From: Candidatus Helarchaeota archaeon
Lineage (GTDB): Archaea > Asgardarchaeota > Lokiarchaeia > Helarchaeales > HEL-GB-A
NCBI GenBank assembly: GCA_013375405.1
Contig: JABXJU010000039.1
Location: 1-25,421, forward strand
Length of the DNA stretch: 25,421 bases
Direction: 5' to 3'
The notes beneath the pieces were generated by a model, which saw only the letters and a list, made by a program, of their open reading frames with translations, was not told the origin of the DNA and did no database searches. Of the stretch, positions 1 to 8,226 are shown in pieces (within the stretch, counting starts at the first letter, position 1; the number at the start of each line of letters is the position of its first letter). The position numbers and the translations under genes are program-made.

Positions 1-77
1 CGTACCTCAACCGTGGCTTTACTCAATGTGATAATACCCCCTTAAAGGTTAATGAAATGGATATACTATCTAGTACT

Positions 78-140
78 ATGGGATTTATATCGGTTGTGAT
101 ATGGGATTTATATTGGTAATATAGGATTTGTATAAAATGA
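78..140. repeat. Three imperfect ~20-23 bp AT-rich tandem repeats
   Basis: Three consecutive units begin ATGGGATTTATAT (78), ATGGGATTTATAT (101) and ATAGGATTTGTAT (121), each about 20-23 bp long. They sit directly upstream of the gene starting at 161 and contain TTATAT-type elements. They may be duplicated promoter elements or simple slippage; the sequence does not decide. The stretch 1-77 is contig edge. One plus-strand frame (from base 3) stays open until a stop at 118-120, so a clipped upstream gene end is possible but unsupported. Confidence 0.55.
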
Positions 141-160
141 TAAAGGGGTGATATAATTAC

Positions 161-457
161 ATGCGGTATTCAGAAAAAATGAAGATAGTTGAGTACCTTG
201 GGGCAGGGATTGCGTGCATATTTTTGATGCTGTCGATCGTAATCACGATCAATCTGCTTTATGGTGCCGTCATTTTTGCTCTAGTCCCCGCTCTCGGCTA
301 CGAGAGCAGCAGCAAACACTTTAAAAACAATATCGCGTCCTTTTCTTCGAGAATGAATTATTGTTACTCCTGCGGTTCTTCCTTAAAAGGAGCGACAGCT
401 GGAGTCTGTCCGCAATGCGACTCCAGACTGGACCTCTTGGATGTCCTTGATGTTTAA
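161..457 (+). CDS. Small membrane-anchored zinc-ribbon protein
   Basis: A 98-residue protein with one long hydrophobic stretch at about residues 14-45, enough for one long or two short membrane helices. A polar linker follows, then a compact zinc-ribbon knuckle pair: CYSC (C68, C71) and CPQC (C83, C86). The Cys-rich tail would lie on the cytoplasmic side if the usual topology applies. An ATG start with GGGGTGAT eight bases upstream supports the chosen start; a second ATG lies six codons in. It stands alone and converges with the minus-strand operon ending at 598. Such short TM plus zinc-ribbon proteins are common in archaea and have no single known role. No function is assigned. Confidence 0.7.
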   Translation: MRYSEKMKIVEYLGAGIACIFLMLSIVITINLLYGAVIFALVPALGYESSSKHFKNNIASFSSRMNYCYSCGSSLKGATAGVCPQCDSRLDLLDVLDV

Positions 458-597
458 ACAAGAGAAAAGTAAAAATGTCTGCAAATAAATTGGCAAATAT
501 TATAATTTACTTATTTTCTAACTTTCTTTATTTCCATATTAAAATTCCACTCAAGTCGACCTATTATTGTTCGAGGATCTTCTCGTTTTATTTACTC

Positions 598-1464
598 CTA
601 TTTCCAAGCATCGTTTATTTGCTTTAGTATTACTCTATAATATGTTTTTATAAGATCCTTCTCAGAGGATTCAACATAGCTATTATGTGCTACCAGATGA
701 CGAATTTTGGCCATTTCTTCTATTTTAGGTACTATCCAATCGAGACGGGGAAAAAACGGCTTGAAGTGCTCCCAATTGTTCTGAATTATATTTCCTAGGT
801 CTGAAAAATCCAAATAGAAAATTTCTGAATCACCTCTTAATCGAATCCATTTATTTTTTCGCTCTTCTCTTTTCCTAATCTTAACACTGTCAAGAATTTC
901 CCTTTTAATATTAAATTTTGTGAAATAATTATCGCCGAACGTATCTTTACCAACCTTATCTATAAATAATCTTAAGGAATTTTCAACACAATATAAAAAT
1001 AGATAAACCTCCGTCATTTCTCTTCCTTTGTCTTTTATATCATCTGGAAAAATCTCGGTTACAATTTCTTCCGATAGTTCATGAGAAATTTTATTTAAAT
1101 CCTCAACTAATGACTCTTGAGTGTCTTCGATTAAAAAATTGGGTTCAAAACTCACACCATAAACATCATATCCTGCATCTCTGGGCATTATTCTTTGGCA
1201 ATAAAACTCAAGTTTATTCCTAAGTAACTCCGAAGCTTGTGCCAACTTTTCGTCTGGGATATAAAATCGAATATAGGCTTTATATGAGTAGGATCGTGAT
1301 CCAAAGGTAGAGGTAGGTCTAATTTCACACTTAGCATTTCTTAGAAGATCTATGAGGTCATCCTCTTCTTTGATCTTTAGGTATTTAATTAATTTTTGGA
1401 AAAAGATTCCATCATCTGGAACTTCGTAGGAAAATGACATTTTTATTCCCCAATAATTATCCAT
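598..1464 (-). CDS. HEPN-domain protein (Swt1-like HEPN), possible ribonuclease
   Basis: A 288-residue protein. The N-terminal ~130 residues form a mixed alpha/beta region I do not recognise. The C-terminal half (about 150-285) is helical and carries R255-HLVA-H260-N, an RX4H motif of the HEPN superfamily, preceded by the helix LDWIVPKIEEMAKI. This layout resembles the HEPN domain found next to Swt1-type and restriction-linked proteins. HEPN proteins with RX4-6H are commonly metal-independent RNases used as toxins or defence effectors; inactive HEPN scaffolds also exist. Only 3 bp separate it from the metallo-beta-lactamase gene upstream, so the two are co-transcribed. The start is either ATG 1464 or ATG 1440 (MSFSYEV), which has GGGGA six bases upstream. 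HEPN call fairly sure; activity is inference. Confidence 0.6.
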   Translation of the reverse strand: MDNYWGIKMSFSYEVPDDGIFFQKLIKYLKIKEEDDLIDLLRNAKCEIRPTSTFGSRSYSYKAYIRFYIPDEKLAQASELLRNKLEFYCQRIMPRDAGYDVYGVSFEPNFLIEDTQESLVEDLNKISHELSEEIVTEIFPDDIKDKGREMTEVYLFLYCVENSLRLFIDKVGKDTFGDNYFTKFNIKREILDSVKIRKREERKNKWIRLRGDSEIFYLDFSDLGNIIQNNWEHFKPFFPRLDWIVPKIEEMAKIRHLVAHNSYVESSEKDLIKTYYRVILKQINDAWK

Positions 1465-1467
1465 TTT

Positions 1468-3135
1468 TCAGATAAGTATTATTTTTTGAAAATCGTTTGA
1501 AGGATATAAAGCTAAAATTTCATCAGTTTTGAATTTATCCTTTATTTCATTCCTACTCGTGATTAATTTTCCTGGATGTTGATGAAAAAAACAGATTCTT
1601 CGAGGATTTATCTGTTCAAGGAACTTTCCTAACTGAAATTTGTCAGCATGCATATTAACTATTGCCTGTGGATTCTTTTGATTTAGGACTAAAGCTTTAT
1701 TATTAAATTCACTCCCATCATTTAATACCACATTATTTCCCCCCGAAGCTAATTCAATTCCGACCGAACTTCGAAGGGCTCCACTTAAATAAATAAGATT
1801 ATGTTTAAAATTCCCAATTACCTTTAAGATATACTGGCTCGCATCGGTGCCTAGGTCGGGTGGATCATAAATGATTATGGTGTTAGGTTCTGCGAGTGCG
1901 TGATCGATATCCTTCCAGCCTCGAATCCACCGAATCAACGAGCTTTGGAATGGATTCAGGTCCTTTTCAATTTTCATTCTAATGTATCCATGGAGATCCT
2001 CTAACCGATGATTAATAATCTGAATATACTCAAGAATCCGCGATCTTAACCAAATGACTGGGCGATTTTGAAATCCCTCATTCAGTTGTAGAGACCTAAA
2101 AAAAGAAAAAATCGTTAAATACAAAATTATTGCGGAGCTTGCAGGATCCGCTCCGATTAATACCCTATTTTCGTTGAGTGCCCGATTATAAAGGGCATTC
2201 TTTAGAAAATCAAATTGGAATTTTGGTGCAGAAAAACTTTCACTTATGAACGTGCCTTCAACCAACAAAAAATCGACAGGCGAGTCGATTTGATCGACTA
2301 TTCCCTTAACTCCTGCAATCGGGAAATTATCAGGGTATGTGAAATCGCCTGTATACAAAAATTTAAAGCCATTTATCTCAATGAATAACATCAATGCCCC
2401 TGGCATGTGCCCCGCGAAAAAGAACTCCATGGTAACATTGCCAGATAGGGCAAATTTATCCTGATTCTTAACATAAATAACACTATTCACTAATTTTAGA
2501 AAGTTCTCTGGAAGTTGCCAATTTTCCTTGTAAAAATCACGATTACTGTTTAAAATATAGAAATCTAAGGTAGTTTTTGAACATAAAATTGGTGTATTTG
2601 GATAGGCTCCATTTAATTCCAGAAGGCCGGAAATGTGGTCGTAGTGAGCATGGCTAATAAAGATTAAATCTAGTTCAGGATATTCCCGCTTTAAGCTCAC
2701 AATTTGATCTGGCGCAATTCCCGCATCTAATAAAATGAAGTGCTCATTGATCCGTAGCAAGAACGAATTTTGATTCATTTTTGAATTGATCACGATTAAA
2801 TCAACTTTATAATAATCCGATATATTCCAACTAACCTCTAATGTGCGTGAATTTTTCTTGAGGGTGTCGACAGCTCTTGAGATTTTACTAGGACTTAGAG
2901 GAACTCCCGTTAGATAAAAATACCACCCGACATTTTCAGAAATATAGGTTAAGTTTCGGAACATGATCTGCGTTTCAGCTGCAAAAACCGCGATTATTCT
3001 GCTTTTAGGACAATATTCTATTTTTTTAATACTATTTTTCTCAAATAAAGGTATTTTCCGATCTTTAAAAAGAAACCAATCCAAAGCTTGTTCGATTGGA
3101 TGCTGATTAATCTTCTTTTCAAGGATACCGCCCAT
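1468..3135 (-). CDS. Divergent metallo-beta-lactamase / beta-CASP nuclease
   Basis: A 555-residue protein. After about 115 N-terminal residues without a recognisable motif comes a metallo-beta-lactamase core: LLDAG (135-139), the metal-binding motif SHAHYDH (161-167), GH at 242-243 and YTGDF with D264. LVEGTF (291-296) fits beta-CASP motif A. NMHADKF (494-500) fits the H-A-D of motif B, and FFHQHPG (516-522) fits the terminal His motif. All metal ligands expected for a zinc hydrolase therefore seem present. Families with this layout include CPSF73/aCPSF, RNase J and Artemis/SNM1, which cut RNA or DNA; motif spacing here is loose, so I cannot choose the substrate. The KH domains of archaeal CPSF are not seen. 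Start is the ATG at 3135. The reading frame is open 42 codons further upstream but has no ATG, GTG or TTG there. It directly precedes the HEPN gene. Confidence 0.78.
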   Translation of the reverse strand: MGGILEKKINQHPIEQALDWFLFKDRKIPLFEKNSIKKIEYCPKSRIIAVFAAETQIMFRNLTYISENVGWYFYLTGVPLSPSKISRAVDTLKKNSRTLEVSWNISDYYKVDLIVINSKMNQNSFLLRINEHFILLDAGIAPDQIVSLKREYPELDLIFISHAHYDHISGLLELNGAYPNTPILCSKTTLDFYILNSNRDFYKENWQLPENFLKLVNSVIYVKNQDKFALSGNVTMEFFFAGHMPGALMLFIEINGFKFLYTGDFTYPDNFPIAGVKGIVDQIDSPVDFLLVEGTFISESFSAPKFQFDFLKNALYNRALNENRVLIGADPASSAIILYLTIFSFFRSLQLNEGFQNRPVIWLRSRILEYIQIINHRLEDLHGYIRMKIEKDLNPFQSSLIRWIRGWKDIDHALAEPNTIIIYDPPDLGTDASQYILKVIGNFKHNLIYLSGALRSSVGIELASGGNNVVLNDGSEFNNKALVLNQKNPQAIVNMHADKFQLGKFLEQINPRRICFFHQHPGKLITSRNEIKDKFKTDEILALYPSNDFQKIILI

Positions 3136-3349
3136 AATTTCATGATATAAAGCAGTATGATGTCTTTTTTTATCGAAAAAATTCTTTTCTTCATAAATTA
3201 TTTCCTTTTTTTGAAAACGAATTGCTTTTTTTTGCTGTTTGGAGTCTTTTTTTGGTTGAATTATAAGAGATCACGCCCTTTTAGTTGTGGAAATTTTTAA
3301 TCCGCTCCTATTTTAACTTTCCAATTAAAATTTTATTTGAGACCAGGGC
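3136..3349. other. AT-rich intergenic stretch
   Basis: About 214 bp between the 53-aa ORF and the metallo-beta-lactamase gene. It holds long T-runs on the plus strand (A-runs on the minus strand) and TTTATAT-like sequence just upstream of the 3135 start. I see no convincing gene; part of it may be the leader or promoter of the MBL-HEPN pair. Confidence 0.4.
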
Positions 3350-3511
3350 CTATTTTTCAAAGATACCTGACCCTAATTGGGATATTTTTAATAGAAACGC
3401 GATTAAATTTTGTACGTCTTCCTGCGTCCCTTTCGCTTGAAAATTAAAAAATCCGTGGTCATTTAAACTTATTTTTAATATCCTCTTCTTATTCCTGAAT
3501 CTTAAATTCAA
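3350..3511 (-). CDS. Small hypothetical protein (53 aa), TTG start
   Basis: A short minus-strand ORF, 28 bp downstream of the 688-aa gene, in a stretch that otherwise looks empty. The predicted product has a basic start (RFRNKKR), an alternating hydrophobic strand (ILKISL, then FFNFQ) and an amphipathic helix (EDVQNLIAFLLKISQL), so it reads like a folded beta-beta-alpha miniprotein rather than random sequence. The only usable start is TTG at 3511, with AAGGGAGA about eight bases upstream. Co-directional spacing suggests it is the fourth gene of the minus-strand operon. No family is recognised. The length is small enough that chance cannot be excluded. Confidence 0.45.
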   Translation of the reverse strand: MNLRFRNKKRILKISLNDHGFFNFQAKGTQEDVQNLIAFLLKISQLGSGIFEK

Positions 3512-3539
3512 AATCCATTATCTCCCTTCATCATTCATT

Positions 3540-5606
3540 TCAATTAACCTTTCGAACAACCCTAATTTCTTTTTCTTCAACTTTATATTTAATTAAATCC
3601 CTTCCACCATGTGTATCCAATTCTTTTAGCAATCCTACAATTTTATCTTCTGGTAAATTCAAGTTCTCACATAAGATAGACATTTCGATCCGCGTTTTTT
3701 TCTCTAGTAACTCTAGCAATTGAGCTAGTTCGTCTCTCTTTGGAAGAATCCTCATTTTCCACTTTTGCTTCAGGTTTCTTTTTACGTTTCTCAACGTGAC
3801 TTTTTTCGGTAAAACGAATTTTACAGGTGTAGTCCTAAAATTAAGCTGGTATTTAGATTTCACTTCTGAGGTTTCCAAAACCTCCAAAATATCTTTTTCA
3901 TTATAGCCCGTTTTTTGGATAAAAGAATCTAACTCAATTTCACCCCTATCCTTTTCAAAATAAATCTCCAATTTATCAGAAATTTCCTTAAATCGGCCTT
4001 CTTCTTTCGCTGTAATGGACTGGGACTCACTCTTTTCATGCAGCGTGCTTTTAGAATGAATTTCGGCTTTTTCTTTTTCATCTTCAGCCTCCACAATTAT
4101 TGTTTTTGGAGGTGTTGCAGGATAGGAATTCAAACTTTTGTATTTCGGTTTTTTAAAAAGTGTTTGCTGGACGTGTCTCGGTCTATCTAAATCCGTTTTT
4201 GGATTATACTTGTAAGTACCGCCCAAGTATTCTATCAATAATTTCTTTGCCCTTTCCTTCTTCTTAGCAAAGGGAATGATTTCGTAATTTTCTCTCGTGA
4301 TTCGAGAAACTTTTTCAAGGAAATTGGGTATGATTTCAATTAGAGCCTCGATCTTTGGTTGAGACTGGATTTTAGCGTGATAAATGAAATTCATTAAATC
4401 TTTAGGATTATTGGAGCTAGTTTCGATATTTAATTCATGACAAACTAATTTTAGCATTCGGTCGTCGATTGATTTTTGTTGTAGATATAATCCTCTTAGG
4501 ATTCTGAGCAGAGTGAATTTTTTAATTCGTGCCTTCCATTCTTTCTTTTTCATCTGCTTTCTTTTTTCTGCCTTTTCCGCAAGTATCCTCTCAGCTCGTT
4601 CCTCTTCCTCCCTTATTCTGAGTTCCTCCGCGCGTTTCTTTTGTTGTTGAGTGTATTCCTTTATGCGTTCAAGTTCTAGTCTTTCCTTCTCAGCTTCTTC
4701 AGCTTCTCTCCTCGCTATTTCCATCCTACGCTTTTCAGCCTCATTTCTCATTTCTTCTTCTTTTTTTCTATGTTCTTCCCGTCTCAGTTCGGAAATTGTT
4801 ATTTCTCTTTCATTATATTCTTCAGGTCTTACTCGATATCCTGAGATGATTTTTTTAATAGGTTGAACAGAAATTATTTCTTCTCTCTGTGATTGATTAA
4901 TTAAATCAATTAGTTTCCATATTTTATTTGGTGAGACTGCGAGAGAAACGGCCAGAGTTATTATCCAAATTCTATATTCCTCTGAATTTCGCAGAAGATC
5001 AATAATATTGTTGCATCGATTAAAGTCAGATTTTGTTATGTTTATTCCAAGAGTTCTTTTCATCTGGCTTTTTTTAATCCCCCATTGTGGTTTGTGTAAA
5101 GTACAGATAATAATTTCATGTTTTTTCTCGATTAACTCTAAAATTTCTAACTTTTCTAATATATCACAGGCTTTCCTGATTTTTACTTGCTCACTTCTTT
5201 CTTTCCCGCGCGGCACTTCATCAAATACGATATTCAAGAGTATCTCCATAGGACAATAATCATCTAAGAAAAGATCTCTTGCTGTTGTTATCTCGAAAAT
5301 ACGTTGGCGGATTCCATCAACATAGCCCGGATCGATGCTATTTTCTCTGCATAACTCATATAAATTTTTTAGATATTTTTTTTGCTTTTCCAGTGGATCT
5401 CCTTTAGGAATGATTAATCCTGTTCCATTACGTGCTGATTTCCTCTCTTGTATTACTTGGTTGTGAGAGCATTCTACATCATCCTCCATATTCCACCAAA
5501 AATGACCGCAATTCTTACATTTTATGTCCCATCCTTCATCGGTAGGATAAGCATAGAGGTTTACAGTTTTCCCGCATAAAGGGCATTGTTTATTGCTCAC
5601 CTCCAA
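3540..5606 (-). CDS. Zinc-ribbon / long charged coiled-coil protein, unassigned
   Basis: A 688-residue protein not recognised as a known family. In order: an N-terminal zinc ribbon with CPLC (C8, C11) and CKNC (C30, C33); a helical region to about 255; a very charged Glu/Lys/Arg-rich helix or coiled coil at about 264-365; a mostly helical domain to about 450; a low-complexity linker; and a C-terminal region (about 540-688) with two helix-rich segments that could be winged helices. The start is TTG at 5606, preceded by TGGAGGAT nine bases upstream; GTG two codons later is an alternative. It follows the 403-aa gene by 20 bp. A zinc ribbon plus long rod plus DNA-binding-like ends would suit a structural or adaptor part of the SMC complex encoded across the divergent promoter. 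That role is inference. Confidence 0.6.
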   Translation of the reverse strand: MEVSNKQCPLCGKTVNLYAYPTDEGWDIKCKNCGHFWWNMEDDVECSHNQVIQERKSARNGTGLIIPKGDPLEKQKKYLKNLYELCRENSIDPGYVDGIRQRIFEITTARDLFLDDYCPMEILLNIVFDEVPRGKERSEQVKIRKACDILEKLEILELIEKKHEIIICTLHKPQWGIKKSQMKRTLGINITKSDFNRCNNIIDLLRNSEEYRIWIITLAVSLAVSPNKIWKLIDLINQSQREEIISVQPIKKIISGYRVRPEEYNEREITISELRREEHRKKEEEMRNEAEKRRMEIARREAEEAEKERLELERIKEYTQQQKKRAEELRIREEEERAERILAEKAEKRKQMKKKEWKARIKKFTLLRILRGLYLQQKSIDDRMLKLVCHELNIETSSNNPKDLMNFIYHAKIQSQPKIEALIEIIPNFLEKVSRITRENYEIIPFAKKKERAKKLLIEYLGGTYKYNPKTDLDRPRHVQQTLFKKPKYKSLNSYPATPPKTIIVEAEDEKEKAEIHSKSTLHEKSESQSITAKEEGRFKEISDKLEIYFEKDRGEIELDSFIQKTGYNEKDILEVLETSEVKSKYQLNFRTTPVKFVLPKKVTLRNVKRNLKQKWKMRILPKRDELAQLLELLEKKTRIEMSILCENLNLPEDKIVGLLKELDTHGGRDLIKYKVEEKEIRVVRKVN

Positions 5607-5626
5607 ATTATATATCCTCCATAAGG

Positions 5627-6838
5627 CTAGGAAAGACTATTCATTCCTCTCAAATATTCCTCTATATTATATTTTAATTCGTATATATGATCAATTGAAT
5701 TTATTATTGGGCCAAAATTGAAATTGGCTAATTCACTTATTGATTTCCGCTCTTTTTGGATAAGGGATTTATCCTTTTCTACAGGTGAAAATCCGTTCCA
5801 ATTTTCAAAATTATATAGTTTAGGGATGCTGTACTGAACTCCCACCTCTTGATATTCACGATACATATTTTGGACGATCTCGGGAAAGTCATTAACATCA
5901 AATAAACCCTTTTGTGATTCTAGAATAATTTTTATCTGTTTTTGGCGATTTTTAAGAATGGTCCTTAACTCTGCAACAACTCCCATACTAAACTTAATGA
6001 ATTTTATCGTCTCGAGTAAAATTTCTGCATCTTCACGAACCGCGGCGTTTCCATTATTGGAATCCGACAAAATAAACAAAATTTCATTAATTGATTTTCC
6101 TTGTATAAAGGAAATCTCATTTAATTTTGTTCGGAATATCTTTTGTACATCATCAATGCTAGGAAAAATTTGGAAAAGTGTACTTCGGTATTGCAGAAGT
6201 GAAACGCAGATATCATTGTAAATAGTTCCCAGATCTTGTGAAACTTTTTCACCTTCCCGAGTTACTTCTATTTTCCTGTCAAGAATTTCTATCAAATTTT
6301 TCCCAATTTTTGTCCCATCTTCTGTCAAGGTCCATAACTTTGTTTTTCGCGATCCGCTATCTTGAATACTTTGAACTAATTGAACCGACAATGGGATTGT
6401 CGTCTTAACTCGTACTTTTTTAAGAGTTTTGAGTGCAGATATCACCGACTGAATATCTTCTTCCAAGTAATCAGAAAGGGGCGCTGCCTTTACATAGATT
6501 ACCCCCTTCCTAAGCTCAAATCGCGGTAGAAATGTTTCAATCCCCGTAGTATTTCCATTCCTTTCAATGATTTTTTCTTTCATAAATCGATTAAAAGTTG
6601 TTGATGCCCAATAAGTCGAAAGCGCTTTTTTACTCTCGCGAATAAGAGTAATTACTTGGCCGCGAGTTAGAGCTGAACCCTCTGTTTTGGTTTCTTTATA
6701 TAGTGTTTGAAAGAGGGTTGGGTTGTTTTTATAATCTTGGACCAATCGAAATAGTCTTATAAAGACTCTTAAAAGAACTCTATTCTTTAAGAGTTTCAGG
6801 ATAATTTGTTCATATTCAGTATCGTTTTTTTTATCCAT
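5627..6838 (-). CDS. Helical protein with a possible central winged helix, unassigned
   Basis: A 403-residue protein without a recognised family. Residues 1-95 are helical. Residues about 120-188 look like a winged helix: EEDIQSVISALKTLKKV as the helical part, then a beta wing ending LWTLTEDGTKIG, the pattern seen in MarR/ArsR-type regulators and in the winged-helix ends of kleisins. The rest is helical. ATG start with GGTGA five bases upstream; this site overlaps the end of the 434-aa gene, and only 5 bp separate the two coding regions, so they are very likely co-translated. It is linked by synteny to the SMC/AAA genes and could be a complex subunit. DNA binding is a guess from the wing-like segment. 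Confidence 0.55.
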   Translation of the reverse strand: MDKKNDTEYEQIILKLLKNRVLLRVFIRLFRLVQDYKNNPTLFQTLYKETKTEGSALTRGQVITLIRESKKALSTYWASTTFNRFMKEKIIERNGNTTGIETFLPRFELRKGVIYVKAAPLSDYLEEDIQSVISALKTLKKVRVKTTIPLSVQLVQSIQDSGSRKTKLWTLTEDGTKIGKNLIEILDRKIEVTREGEKVSQDLGTIYNDICVSLLQYRSTLFQIFPSIDDVQKIFRTKLNEISFIQGKSINEILFILSDSNNGNAAVREDAEILLETIKFIKFSMGVVAELRTILKNRQKQIKIILESQKGLFDVNDFPEIVQNMYREYQEVGVQYSIPKLYNFENWNGFSPVEKDKSLIQKERKSISELANFNFGPIINSIDHIYELKYNIEEYLRGMNSLS

Positions 6839-6843
6839 TTAAT

Positions 6844-8148
6844 TCACCGTGTTTGAGTCCTAGTTCCCCTTGTGAATAAGGTTTGGTAGATATCATACTT
6901 TAGGTGTTCTTCTACAATCATTTGAGTTTCATAGATGAGAGATCCAGTTTTAGGTTCCTCAACCATCGTAGTTGTGATGCGTCCTTCGTCGTCTGTTAGC
7001 CGGATAATCCCCAATCCATATAGTTTCGCACGTCTTAAAGTAAAATAGAGTTTTAATGTATTTCTTACATCGGCAGTATCCACCTTAACATTTTTATGCT
7101 GTCCAAATAAATGGGGCAAAAATAAGATGTTAGCTATGTTACTGATTTTGGAACATTCTTCCTCCTCACGAATGTATACTCTTTCAACATCTAATTTTGG
7201 GATTTTAGTTCGTTCATCAAAAACTATATTCTTTAGAATAAATGATAGAAGAATTGCCAAATGTTTATGGTAAAGTTTTTCATCTATATTTTCTGCGAAT
7301 CCACTTGTCAGGATCTGAATCAATTGATTTGCAACCTCGTCCCTCGCTTCACTTTCTTTATTACTAAAGATCCTTAAATTAGTTTTATAAAATATGTTGA
7401 TAATATCAACGCTCATTTCTAAAAAAATATCAGTTCCCTTGTATCTGAGCTGAAAAAAAGGCAAGATCTTAAATAGATCAAGTAAACCATCCATAAGTTT
7501 ACTTTTACCCTCTGAAATCGGTTCAACCACCCCTGTTTTCTCAGTAAGGAAGTTCATAAGCGAATCACGACCCTTATCTTCCGAGTAAAGCAGCACTCTA
7601 AGGGGTTTCATAGTATAAACTATCGGATCATTATCTTTTGCCCGGCGTATTTGGCTTATTTTTTCATGATGTTGGGAGAAGACCCAGAGTAAGGAAGCGG
7701 ATAAAACCTCGACTTGTCTAGGCCCCCTAACATAAGTTGTTGAAATTTCTGATTTTGCGATTTTTTCTGAGTAGGCGCCAAGAGGTACTTTAGATTCTGC
7801 GCTTCGTCTTATGAGGTCTCTCAACTTTTCAAATTCATGTTCTATCTGATTTGTAATATGTAGCAGATGCTCCCTAGCTGTCTCTCTCTCTTCTGGTGAA
7901 ATAGTTTCGTCTTCAAGTTTCTTGCGGTTTTTCTCGATACCCTTTAAGAAATGTTTATAACGACTAAATTGCATCTTTAGCCGTTCTCCAGTGTAGAGCT
8001 TGATTAATTCTTGACAAAGTTCCACAAGCCTAGTGGAAGTTCCTGCTGCCCTCAAAATATTAAATATTTCGCCTAGAACGGTAGTGGGGTGGCCCACTTT
8101 CTCAAAATCCTTCTCAGATAATTCATTGAATATAACCAATTTTAACAC
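6844..8148 (-). CDS. Unassigned 434-aa helical protein, first gene of the minus-strand operon
   Basis: The protein is mostly helical, with a charged helical pair at about 60-120 and no motif that I recognise. Aromatic-rich hydrophobic stretches in the middle (ILPFFQLRYKG, VDIINIFYK) are too short and polar to be clear membrane helices. There is no ATG near the 5' end; the start is GTG at 8148 or TTG one codon earlier, with no ribosome binding site but with a TATA-like element about 35 bp upstream on this strand, so a short-leader transcript is plausible. It shares its promoter with the AAA ATPase on the other strand and is followed after 5 bp by the 403-aa gene. Conserved pairing with the SMC genes should be tested before any function is given. 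Confidence 0.55.
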   Translation of the reverse strand: MLKLVIFNELSEKDFEKVGHPTTVLGEIFNILRAAGTSTRLVELCQELIKLYTGERLKMQFSRYKHFLKGIEKNRKKLEDETISPEERETAREHLLHITNQIEHEFEKLRDLIRRSAESKVPLGAYSEKIAKSEISTTYVRGPRQVEVLSASLLWVFSQHHEKISQIRRAKDNDPIVYTMKPLRVLLYSEDKGRDSLMNFLTEKTGVVEPISEGKSKLMDGLLDLFKILPFFQLRYKGTDIFLEMSVDIINIFYKTNLRIFSNKESEARDEVANQLIQILTSGFAENIDEKLYHKHLAILLSFILKNIVFDERTKIPKLDVERVYIREEEECSKISNIANILFLPHLFGQHKNVKVDTADVRNTLKLYFTLRRAKLYGLGIIRLTDDEGRITTTMVEEPKTGSLIYETQMIVEEHLKYDIYQTLFTRGTRTQTR

Positions 8149-8151
8149 CAA

Positions 8152-8226
8152 AAACTTATATAATGGTTTTGTTATGTTACTTTATTATAGCTCAACATAA
8201 CAACTTAGTTATGTTGACTATAAATA
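8152..8226. promoter_or_regulatory. Bidirectional promoter of the SMC-system operons
   Basis: Only 75 bp separate two divergent operons. On the minus strand CTATAATAAAG (plus 8181-8190) lies about 35 bp before the 434-aa gene start, with a second TATA-like block TTATATAAG at 8155-8163. On the plus strand GACTATAAATAG (8216-8226) abuts the AAA start, and TTTATTATAG (8181-8190) lies further upstream. Both operons are therefore likely to be controlled together. Confidence 0.6.
8171..8217. promoter_or_regulatory. Operator: 10-bp inverted repeat plus extra half-site
   Basis: A perfect inverted repeat has arms TCAACATAAC (8192-8201) and GTTATGTTGA (8208-8217) with the 6-bp spacer AACTTA. A third copy of the half-site, GTTATGTT, lies at 8171-8178. 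All copies sit between the start regions of the two divergent operons and overlap their TATA-like elements, the position expected for a repressor acting on both. The small winged-helix proteins of the cluster are candidate binders, but that is inference. Confidence 0.62.

Noticed and set aside
3136..3261. Reading frame of the metallo-beta-lactamase gene continues open for 42 codons upstream of its ATG.
   Set aside because: No ATG, GTG or TTG occurs in the extension, and it is mostly A-runs, so it is taken as leader sequence.
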